A DNA stretch of 10,041 bases from Planctomycetota bacterium. Lineage in GTDB: Bacteria; Planctomycetota; UBA8108. A program made the translations under genes and the position numbers. The notes under the pieces were generated by a model. The model worked only from the letters and a program-made list of their open reading frames with translations, was not told the DNA's origin and searched no databases. Location: positions 1 through 10,041 of the forward strand of contig NZOA01000069.1 of NCBI GenBank assembly GCA_002695115.1, read 5' to 3'. This document shows positions 1-6,147 of the stretch, piece by piece. How positions within the stretch are numbered: the first letter of the stretch is position 1; each line of letters opens with the position of its first letter.

Positions 1-1
1 A

Positions 2-139
2 GACCCGAACGCGTTCGGCGATGAGCGGCCGATCGTGGCCGTTTGGACCTCAGGGACCACTGGCGCCCCTCAGCGGCACTCGGCACATTATCGGCACCTC
101 GGGCTGAACCGGCGCACCGACGCAATTCTCCCCCCCTGA
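2..139 (+). pseudogene. Possible remnant of an AMP-forming acyl-CoA synthetase/ligase
   Basis: The plus-strand frame is open from the window edge to a TGA at 137-139 (45 codons). It reads ...ERPIVAVWTSGTTGAPQ..., then a His-rich run and the stop. The segment TSGTTGAP preceded by a hydrophobic strand is the usual form of the A3/P-loop signature of the ANL adenylating superfamily (AMP-binding enzymes). In intact members several hundred residues follow this motif, but here only about 20 do, and no other frame downstream continues the domain. This would therefore be a truncated or frameshifted remnant, or a chance match. The upstream part lies outside the window, so the call rests on one short motif. 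Confidence 0.3.
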
Positions 140-245
140 ATGACTTGCGGCCAAGGCCCCGGAACCCGGCGGCGGGCACGGAAATTGCCCCCTTTACCAC
201 GGGGAAAAAGCCCTGAAACACCGCCCTCCGCCGCAAGGAAGACCT

Positions 246-650
246 ATGAAAAATACGTGGCCCCTTACTCTCGTCCTGGTGCTCTGCATCACCTCCTTCA
301 TCGATTTAGAGGCGCGCATCGGGAATTTGAGGTTCCCGATCGACGTGGACCTCGAGGAGATTCTCGGCCGGGGCGATTCGAACAACGACGGCAGGGTCAA
401 CATCAGCGATACGAGCTTCCTGTGCCTCTATCTCTTCGCAGGCGGGCAGGAACCTCCCTGCCTGAACCAGGCAGATGTGGACGATAACGGCAGGGTAGAC
501 CTCTCGGATATCATCTATCTCAACAGCTGGCTCTTTGGCGGCGGCGCGAGCCCTCCCTCCCCAGGGCCCTTCAACCAGCACTGCGCCCCCGACCTGACGC
601 TTCCCAACCTGTCCTGTGAAGCCGGGTGCGGTTCCTACCTGTCTGACTGA
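246..650 (+). CDS. Small exported protein with a dockerin type I-like repeat pair
   Basis: This 134-residue protein has an N-terminal signal peptide (Lys2, hydrophobic 5-19, likely cleavage near residue 23). Two EF-hand-like dockerin calcium loops follow: residues 44-55 (D44, N46, D48, D55) and 77-88 (D77, D79, N81, D88). Each is followed by a helix ending in YLFAGG or WLFGGG. The repeat pair and the trailing GPFNQHCAPD segment are the form commonly seen at the C-termini of large extracellular planctomycete proteins. Here it stands almost alone, with a short Cys-bearing tail (C113, C124, C128). The ATG at 246 has a good Shine-Dalgarno (AAGGA at 236-240). No enzyme domain is present. A role in calcium-dependent surface or matrix attachment is inferred only; no cohesin partner is visible here. 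Confidence 0.8.
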   Translation: MKNTWPLTLVLVLCITSFIDLEARIGNLRFPIDVDLEEILGRGDSNNDGRVNISDTSFLCLYLFAGGQEPPCLNQADVDDNGRVDLSDIIYLNSWLFGGGASPPSPGPFNQHCAPDLTLPNLSCEAGCGSYLSD

Positions 651-788
651 AGACCTTCCGAAAACACTGAACATATTATCGGCAAAAGAGTTAGGTACCC
701 CCAGAGGGCATAACGGGATGGACATCAGATTCCTCGATCCGTACGATACGGGACCTGATTGAACGCCGAATCATCGGCTGGAGCGCAG

Positions 789-1595
789 ATGTCCCCTCAA
801 GAGATCACCAACAGACCTTCTCCGCTGCCTGAGAACTGGCTCAAGAAGTTCTTTCGCAGGGCCGACCTCGATACTTCCTACAGGGAACTCGAGGGCGTAA
901 GACATTTCCATGCCGAGACGATGCGCGGACGAATCCGCTCACTGCAGATGCGCTTCGCCGAGGCCTGGAAACATTTCGATCACGCCCAGGCGTTGATCTC
1001 AGAGTCTCCCAAGAGCATCCCCAACCTCGTGCGGCAGTTCGTCCTCGAGATCTATTCATTCAACAACGCGCTGCTGGAGAGACCCGTCTCATCAGACTGC
1101 CCCATGGCGGAGTTTTCTCTGCCGCCGCTGGACCCCAAGATTCTCGATGAGTATCCGGAGATCCGCTACGTGCTGGAATTGCGGCGCAACTCCGAGGCGA
1201 TGCTCAGGCTCCATACCGGCGAGGTGGACCGTGCCAGGTCGATCTACGAATCTCTGCTCAACGACAAGCCCATGAACAAGGCCGAGCTGCTCGTCGTTTA
1301 CTATCTCGGGCTGGCTGCATGCGAAGCCCAGGGCGGCGTTACCGAGGAAGCGGAGGCCCACCTGGAAAACGCCAGCCTGGCCGCCCAGACCCTCCAGAAG
1401 ATCCTGAACCAGGCCAGCGCCGCCGCGCAGCTCAACGCCTTCTACAAATTCACCGGCAACGGGCAGAAAGCGATGGAATGGAAGCTCTTTCTCAGCCGGC
1501 TGAGCTGCCCCCAGGAGACCATCTCCCTCTTCACTCTGCGGGCGGAAAAAATCTACAACCGCTGCTCGGAGAAGGGCCGCCTGGTTCTCCTCTGA
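789..1595 (+). CDS. TPR-like helical repeat protein, function unknown
   Basis: This gene encodes a 268-residue soluble protein without a signal peptide or membrane segment, so it is probably cytoplasmic. It is almost entirely helical. TPR-like helix pairs can be seen near residues 46-70 (FAEAWKHFDHAQALI), 133-160 (GEVDRARSIYESLLND) and 168-195 (YYLGLAACEAQGG, EEAEAHLENA). TPR proteins usually act as protein-binding scaffolds, but no partner can be named. I chose the ATG at 789 because GGAG (780-783) precedes it by 5 bases; an in-frame TTG at 759 would add ten residues but has poor ribosome-binding context. It lies 166 bases before the metal-uptake operon on the same strand. The palindrome and candidate promoter in that gap suggest the operon is transcribed separately. 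Confidence 0.72.
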   Translation: MSPQEITNRPSPLPENWLKKFFRRADLDTSYRELEGVRHFHAETMRGRIRSLQMRFAEAWKHFDHAQALISESPKSIPNLVRQFVLEIYSFNNALLERPVSSDCPMAEFSLPPLDPKILDEYPEIRYVLELRRNSEAMLRLHTGEVDRARSIYESLLNDKPMNKAELLVVYYLGLAACEAQGGVTEEAEAHLENASLAAQTLQKILNQASAAAQLNAFYKFTGNGQKAMEWKLFLSRLSCPQETISLFTLRAEKIYNRCSEKGRLVLL

Positions 1596-1645
1596 TTCCT
1601 TTGCGAAGACGGTCTCGCGTGGCCTGTTTTTTCTTTCGGGCCATC

Positions 1646-1667
1646 TTTATTACCCTAGGGTAATAAA
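1646..1667. promoter_or_regulatory. Perfect 22-bp palindrome, candidate DtxR-family operator
   Basis: The half-site TTTATTACCCT (1646-1656) is followed directly by its exact reverse complement (1657-1667), with symmetry ending at C1645/A1668. Operators of DtxR, IdeR and MntR proteins are AT-flanked palindromes of about 19-22 bp, so size and form fit, although the bases are not those of the DtxR consensus. It is AT-rich within GC-rich surroundings, lies just upstream of the metal-uptake operon, and overlaps the -35/spacer region of the candidate promoter. A bound dimer there would block RNA polymerase. The permease tails encoded by this operon are the obvious candidate binders, which is inference. 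Confidence 0.6.
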
Positions 1668-1679
1668 ATTTGCTACTAT
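1650..1679 (+). promoter_or_regulatory. Candidate promoter of the metal-uptake operon
   Basis: An extended -10-like element TGCTACTAT lies at 1671-1679 (TG, one base, then TACTAT, 4 of 6 to TATAAT). A weak -35 slot (TTACCC, 1650-1655) falls 18 bases upstream, inside the 22-bp palindrome. Transcription would start near 1686 and give a leader of about 75 bases before the GTG at 1762. The elements are weak matches, and planctomycete promoter rules are not well known, so the location rests mainly on position and on the AT-rich dip. Confidence 0.35.
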
Positions 1680-1692
1680 CAGTTGGTGCCTT

Positions 1693-1713
1693 CGTGGCCA
1701 TCCCGCGGCCACG
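1693..1713 (+). promoter_or_regulatory. GC-rich hairpin in the operon leader
   Basis: CGTGGCC (1693-1699) pairs perfectly with GGCCACG (1707-1713) around a 7-base loop. It would lie in the 5' untranslated RNA of the binding-protein gene, about 50 bases before the GTG start. No T-run follows, so it does not look like a terminator. It could stabilise the message or be incidental in GC-rich DNA. It matches no riboswitch that I recognise. Confidence 0.35.
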
Positions 1714-1761
1714 GGCCTTCTGGAAACAAACCCCATCAAACAAAGCTACAAGGACAAGCAC

Positions 1762-2706
1762 GTGCAAACTCGAACTCTCCCGGCCCTCTTACTCCTGGTC
1801 CTGCCACTCCTGGTCTCCTGCTCCCCCTCTGAAAAATCCACATCCGGCGGCAAGCTCAGCGTGGTCTGCACCACCGGCATGATCACGGATGCCGCTCGGA
1901 TCATCGGAGGCGAACACGTCGAGGTCACGGGCCTCTGTGGGCCGGGCGTTGACCCCCACCTCTACCTGGCGACGCGCGCCGACCAGAAACGCCTCAACAA
2001 CGCGGACCTCGTCCTCTACCACGGGGTCCATCTCGAAGGCAAGATGGGCGACCTGCTGGCCCGCATCAAGGACTCACCCCGCGAGGGCCAGCACATATCC
2101 GCTGTCGCCGATGTCATCGACAAAGAAAAGCTCATCAGGAATGAATTGTTCGGGGCCTATCCGGACCCTCACCTCTGGTTTGACCTGCAGCTCTGGAAGG
2201 TCGCGGCCGCCGAGGCGGGAAAGGCCCTGCAGGACGCGGATCCCGCCCATGCCGAGAGCTACGCCGCGGCCACGAAGGCCTACCTCGCGAAGCTCGAAGA
2301 AACCCACCAATGGGCCCTCGCCAGGATCAAGCAGCTGCCAGCCAAAAAGCGCAAGGTCGTCACCAGCCACGATGCCTACAATTATTTCGCCCGCGCCTAC
2401 GGCTTCGAGGTCAAGGGGCTGCAGGGTATCAGCACGGAGACCAAGCCGGGGCTCCAAAACATCCGGGCGGCGGTGAAGTACATCAGGGTAAACTCCATCT
2501 CCGTCATCTTCGCCGAAACATCGGTACCGCGCGATGCGGTAGAAAAGGTCGCCCAGGAGGCGGGCTGCGAAATATTCGAGCACGAGCTCTACAGTGACGC
2601 GCTCGGAAAGCCGGGCTCGCAGGCGGAATCCTTCCTCGGGATGTTCCGCTTCAACCTCGAAACAATTCTCACGGCCCTCGGCGGCGACAAGGGTGAAGAT
2701 CAATGA
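1762..2706 (+). CDS. troA: Metal-binding lipoprotein of a TroA/YtgA-type ABC importer
   Basis: This 314-residue protein is the substrate-binding component of a cluster A-I (ZnuA/TroA, PF01297) Mn/Zn/Fe importer. A signal peptide ends in the lipobox LVSC with lipidated Cys20, so the mature protein should be membrane-anchored outside the cytoplasm. Likely metal ligands are H66 (VDPHLY), H137 (DPHLWFD), H203 (VTSHDAYNYF) and D279 (LYSDAL). This His-His-His-Asp set is that of Treponema TroA rather than the His-His-Glu-Asp of PsaA/MntC. There is no His-rich loop as in many dedicated zinc binders. The start is GTG, supported by AAGGA at 1750-1754. The stop overlaps the ATPase start as ATGA. Mn, Fe or Zn could be the substrate; sequence alone does not decide. 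The symbol follows the tro operon order; ytgA, mnt and psa names cover the same family. Confidence 0.93.
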   Translation: MQTRTLPALLLLVLPLLVSCSPSEKSTSGGKLSVVCTTGMITDAARIIGGEHVEVTGLCGPGVDPHLYLATRADQKRLNNADLVLYHGVHLEGKMGDLLARIKDSPREGQHISAVADVIDKEKLIRNELFGAYPDPHLWFDLQLWKVAAAEAGKALQDADPAHAESYAAATKAYLAKLEETHQWALARIKQLPAKKRKVVTSHDAYNYFARAYGFEVKGLQGISTETKPGLQNIRAAVKYIRVNSISVIFAETSVPRDAVEKVAQEAGCEIFEHELYSDALGKPGSQAESFLGMFRFNLETILTALGGDKGEDQ

Positions 2707-3473
2707 CCGCGTCGCCAATTGAGATCCACGACCTGACGGTCTCCTACGACCAGAAGCCCGTACTCTGGAATATCGACATCGAGATTCCCGAGGGCGCCCT
2801 GGTCGGGATCATCGGCCCCAACGGAGCGGGAAAATCGACCCTGCTGAAATCCGTCATGGGGCTGCTCGACCTGTCCTCGGGATGGGTAAAAATATACGGT
2901 GAACCCATCGAGCGGCAGAGAGCCACCGTGGGCTACATCCCCCAGCGTGAGGAGGTCGACTGGGACTTCCCGATCACGGTCAGCGACCTCGTGCTCATGG
3001 GAAGGTACGGGCATCTCGGCCTCCTTCGCCGGCCCGCGGCGGCCGACAGGGAAATCGCCGCTCAGGCCCTCGAGAAGGTAGGCATGACGGCTTTCGCCGA
3101 CCGCCAGATCTCCAACCTCTCCGGCGGACAGCAGCAGAGAATCTTCCTGGCCAGGGCGCTGGCCCAGGAGAGCAGGGTCTACCTCATGGATGAACCCTTC
3201 GCCGGAGTCGACGCAACGACCGAAAAAACCATCGTCAAGCTGCTGGAGCAGATGCGCTCGGAAAAAAGGACCCTGCTGGTCGTCCATCACGACCTGCAGA
3301 CGGCATCGGAATATTTCGACCACCTGCTGCTGCTGAACCGCCGGCTGGTCGCCTTCGGACCTACAGGAGAGGTCTTTACCGAGGACCTCCTGCGCAAGAC
3401 CTACGGCGGGCACCTGACAGTCCTCTCGCAGGCGGGCGAGGCGATCCGGCAGTCCAAGAGCGGCAAGAAATGA
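2703..3473 (+). CDS. troB: ABC transporter ATPase for metal uptake
   Basis: This 256-residue protein is the nucleotide-binding subunit that powers the importer from the cytoplasmic face. All ABC motifs are intact: Walker A GPNGAGKST (38-46), Q-loop Gln81 (PQREEVDW), signature LSGGQ (139-143), Walker B VYLMDE with D163 and catalytic E164, D-loop near 167-170, and switch His196 (VVHHD). The PQR..VDWDFP segment after the Q-loop is typical of the MntB/TroB/ZnuC branch (COG1121). The gene starts in an ATGA overlap with the lipoprotein gene and ends in another with the first permease, so translation is probably coupled. Length is normal for the family, and the C-terminus is a short basic tail. Confidence 0.95.
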   Translation: MTASPIEIHDLTVSYDQKPVLWNIDIEIPEGALVGIIGPNGAGKSTLLKSVMGLLDLSSGWVKIYGEPIERQRATVGYIPQREEVDWDFPITVSDLVLMGRYGHLGLLRRPAAADREIAAQALEKVGMTAFADRQISNLSGGQQQRIFLARALAQESRVYLMDEPFAGVDATTEKTIVKLLEQMRSEKRTLLVVHHDLQTASEYFDHLLLLNRRLVAFGPTGEVFTEDLLRKTYGGHLTVLSQAGEAIRQSKSGKK

Positions 3474-4810
3474 GCTTTGTTGAACTCACAGGAGAATTCT
3501 TCTCAAGCCTCCTGGGGCACGGGGATGCCGCTCAGGCGACCATCAACGCGGTGCTCGGAGCCTGTCTCGCCGGCCTGACCTGTGGAGTTCTCGGCAGCTT
3601 CATCACCTTGCGGCGCATGTCGCTGTTCGCCGATATGCTGGGCCACGCGGTGCTTCCCGGCGTGGCGGCCGGTTTCATCATCGCCGGCAGCAAGAGCACC
3701 CCGGCGCTGCTGCTGGGCTCGCTCGCGGCCGGGCTCCTCGCCGCCCTCCTCACCCGCGCCATCAGCTCTCACTCGCGGATCAAGGAGGACGCCAGCCTCG
3801 GTATAACCCTGAGCCTGTTCTACGCTGTCGGCATCTGGCTGCTGAGCTGGATCACCCGTGCCGGCCCCGAGCTCAGCAGCCAGGCCTCCGGGCTGAATCA
3901 CTACCTCTTCGGCAATCCCGCCATCATCCAGGTGATTGACCTGGTCTTTCTCGCCTCTGCAGCCGTCGTCATCGGGGCGGTACTGGGCCTGTTCTTCAAG
4001 GAGGTGTCCGCCTCGATCTTCGATCCATCCTTTGCGGATTCCATCGGCCTCCCTCGCAACCTCTTCGACAACCTGCTGCTGATCCTGCTGACCCTGGTCA
4101 TCGTCGTCAGCCTGAAAATACTCGGGGTCATCCTCGTGGCCGCCCTCCTGGTCATTCCTCCCGCGACGGCCTACCTGCTGACCGACAAGCTCAAGCGAAT
4201 GGTCCTGCTGTCGGCCGCCCTGGGGGCGCTGGCAGGCTTCGGCGGGGTCTACCTGGATTTCGTATTCGGGATCGGCGTGGGGCCGGCAATCGTCTGCCTG
4301 TCCTTCCTCGGCCTGATGGGAGCCTTCCTGGGTGCGCCCCACCATGGCATTCTCGGTCGCTACCTCTCTCACAGAAAGCTGGCCCTCAAAACCCTGCGAG
4401 AGAACCTGCTGACCTCGGCCTGGCGAATCGGTGAGCGCGGCGGCGAGCTCCTCGCCATCCCAATCGGTGACCTGGCGAACGAACGCGGCGAGGAGCCCTC
4501 GGCCACCAGGCTGCTTGCCCGGCACATGAATGGATCCGGCTGGGGACGATTAGAAAACGACCGCCTTATTCTCACCTCGCTGGGGCAGGAGAGGGCGCGC
4601 ACGCTGATGCGCGGACACCGCCTGTGGGAGATCTTCCTGCAGCGGGAAGCCTCCCTGGCGCCCGACCACGTACACGCGGGAGCCGAAGAGATCGAACACT
4701 TCCTGGATGCCGAAACCGTCCGGGAGCTGGAGGAGCTTCTCGACAATCCCGAAACGGACCCGCACGGCAAGGCGATTCCGCCGGGGAGCGGGGAAGGAGA
4801 AACTCGATGA
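3470..4810 (+). CDS. troC: Metal ABC permease fused to a DtxR/MntR-like domain (YtgCR-like)
   Basis: This 446-residue protein has two parts. Residues 1-290 form an ABC-3 family permease (COG1108) with about eight or nine membrane helices and the family motifs GHAVLPG (58-64) and HSRIKEDASLG (101-111). Residues about 305-437 form a cytoplasmic DtxR-family tail: a winged helix (about 310-375), then the dimerisation/metal-binding region with HRLWE (H383), EEIEH (E406, E409, H410) and the closing motif DPHG (430-433). Aligned with Bacillus MntR, H77, E99, E102 and H103 are retained, but D8 and E11 are replaced by N312 and T315. Chlamydia YtgC has the same permease-repressor fusion, and its repressor part is released by cleavage. 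The tail may regulate the operon or gate the channel. Both gene ends are ATGA overlaps. Confidence 0.92.
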   Translation: MSFVELTGEFFSSLLGHGDAAQATINAVLGACLAGLTCGVLGSFITLRRMSLFADMLGHAVLPGVAAGFIIAGSKSTPALLLGSLAAGLLAALLTRAISSHSRIKEDASLGITLSLFYAVGIWLLSWITRAGPELSSQASGLNHYLFGNPAIIQVIDLVFLASAAVVIGAVLGLFFKEVSASIFDPSFADSIGLPRNLFDNLLLILLTLVIVVSLKILGVILVAALLVIPPATAYLLTDKLKRMVLLSAALGALAGFGGVYLDFVFGIGVGPAIVCLSFLGLMGAFLGAPHHGILGRYLSHRKLALKTLRENLLTSAWRIGERGGELLAIPIGDLANERGEEPSATRLLARHMNGSGWGRLENDRLILTSLGQERARTLMRGHRLWEIFLQREASLAPDHVHAGAEEIEHFLDAETVRELEELLDNPETDPHGKAIPPGSGEGETR

Positions 4811-6126
4811 CCGCCGCGGAGCTCTGGTTTGACTGGGACATCGACACCTGGCCGCTGCTGATGGCGCTGCTTGTGGGAATGAGCTGCGGGCTCCTCGGAG
4901 CCGTCTTCCTGGTGCGCCACACGGCCCTGCTCGGCGACGCGGTCAGCCACAGCGTCCTTCCCGGTATCGCGGGTGGCCTGCTGCTGGCCGGAATCGTGCT
5001 CGATCGCAATGAGGAAGAACACGTCTTCGGTACCTCGGCGACAATGCTCTTTATCCTCGCCGGGGCGCTCGTAGCCGGCCTCGCCTCGACGATGCTCATC
5101 GAGGCGCTGCACAGGCATTCCCGCATCAAGCCGGACACAGCCCTCGGCGCGGTCTTCCCGGCCTTCTTCGCCATCGGGGTCATCCTCATCAGGCTGGCGG
5201 CCAGAGACGCGCATTTCGACCAGGACTGCGTGTTTTACGGTTCCCTCGAGGTCATCGGTGAATTCAGCCAGGTGATGCCGACCCTCCTTTGCTCCATCCT
5301 CGTGATCCTCTTCTTCCTCGGCTTCTACAAGGAGATCCTCATCACCAGCTTCGATCGTCAGCTCTCCGGTACGCTCGGCCTGCCTGTCGGACTGGTCAAC
5401 TTGCTGCTGACAAGCCTGCTGGTGCTGGCGATAGTGGTCGCCTTCGAGGCAGTCGGCGCCATCCTCGTGATCGCCCTGCTGATCATTCCCGCCGCCACCG
5501 CCCAACTTTTGAGCTACCGATTCAACAGGGTCCTCATCCTCTCCGCCCTCTTCGGCCTCAGCGCGGCGTTCCTCGGCTCCTGGATGACGATCCTGCTCGA
5601 GGCAGTCAACTTCGAGACCGCCAGGGCCCCGACCGTCGCCGTCGTTGCGGGCCTGCAGTTCCTGCTCGCCCTGGTTTTCAGCCCCGAGCAGGGACTGCTG
5701 GCTCAGGCGCTGAGAAAGAGGGCGCTCGAATCAAGAATCCTCGAGGAGAACCTGCTGGGCTCCGTCTATCGCCTGGGCGGAACCCCTCGAGCGGAAGCCG
5801 TCACCCTGGAAGAAGCCGCGGCGCGCCTCGGCTATCCTCCGGAAAAACTCGCCGCGGCGCTTCGGCGCTGCAGGATTCGCGGCGAGCTGACGGTTGAGAG
5901 TGAGGGCATCCTGCTGACCGAGGAGGGAAGCGAAAAGGTCGGCGGAATCATCCGGGGGCACCGTCTCTGGGAGAGCTACATGATCCACGAGATGGGCGCG
6001 GCATCCGACCACGTGCACGATGCGGCGGATCACATCGAACACCATCTGCAACCCGCCCTGGTGAAAGAGCTGGAGAAATTGCTGGGCAACCCGGACCTCG
6101 ACCCGCATGGAAGCGAGATCCCCTGA
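4807..6126 (+). CDS. troD: Second metal ABC permease, also fused to a DtxR/MntR-like domain
   Basis: This 439-residue protein is the partner permease. Residues 1-300 carry ABC-3 hallmarks: GDAVSHSVLPGIAGG (43-57), HSRIKPDTALG (104-114), a YGSLEVI segment as in TroD-type subunits (144-150), and about eight or nine membrane helices. Residues about 308-439 form a second DtxR-like tail with a winged helix (about 313-378), HRLWE (H385), ADHIEHH (D408, E411, H412) and DPHG (432-435). Compared with MntR, D8 and E11 become N315 and G318, and E99 becomes Asp408. Residues 385-439 align without gaps to 383-437 of the first permease, with 30 of 55 identical by hand count. The ATG at 4807 has a strong AAGGAG (4795-4800) and the same ATGA coupling as the other junctions. 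In Chlamydia the equivalent YtgD, to my knowledge, has no such tail. Confidence 0.92.
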   Translation: MTAAELWFDWDIDTWPLLMALLVGMSCGLLGAVFLVRHTALLGDAVSHSVLPGIAGGLLLAGIVLDRNEEEHVFGTSATMLFILAGALVAGLASTMLIEALHRHSRIKPDTALGAVFPAFFAIGVILIRLAARDAHFDQDCVFYGSLEVIGEFSQVMPTLLCSILVILFFLGFYKEILITSFDRQLSGTLGLPVGLVNLLLTSLLVLAIVVAFEAVGAILVIALLIIPAATAQLLSYRFNRVLILSALFGLSAAFLGSWMTILLEAVNFETARAPTVAVVAGLQFLLALVFSPEQGLLAQALRKRALESRILEENLLGSVYRLGGTPRAEAVTLEEAAARLGYPPEKLAAALRRCRIRGELTVESEGILLTEEGSEKVGGIIRGHRLWESYMIHEMGAASDHVHDAADHIEHHLQPALVKELEKLLGNPDLDPHGSEIP

Positions 6127-6147
6127 GCCGCGCGGCCGAGGACAGGA

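Noticed and set aside
276..287. LVLC in the dockerin protein as a lipobox
   Set aside because: Leu at the -1 position does not fit a lipobox, and the hydrophobic stretch continues past the Cys.
87..684. Ten-base repeat ATTATCGGCA at 87-96 and 675-684
   Set aside because: Too short to exclude chance, with no matching flanks. The second copy overlaps a lone TATTAT (674-679) that could be a -10 for the TPR-like gene, but no -35 is seen.
759..788. TTG start for the TPR-like gene
   Set aside because: Weak ribosome-binding context; the ATG at 789 has GGAG at 5-base spacing.
1603..1643. Rho-independent terminator after the TPR-like gene
   Set aside because: A bulged six-pair stem (1603-1617) is separated by nine bases from the T-run, and a second stem (1620-1643) has the T-run in its loop. 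Neither is convincing.
3503..4525. Antisense open frame (340 codons) opposite the first permease
   Set aside because: Low-complexity composition, no domain, and fully covered by a well-supported gene on the other strand.
4624..4806. Upstream start for the second permease
   Set aside because: It would add 61 low-complexity residues overlapping the first tail; the ATG at 4807 has AAGGAG and the same ATGA overlap as the other junctions.
4369..5505. Long antisense open frame (378 codons) across the two permeases
   Set aside because: Its product is full of D, E, Q, R and G with no recognisable domain, as expected opposite GC-rich membrane-protein genes. The plus strand carries clear family motifs.
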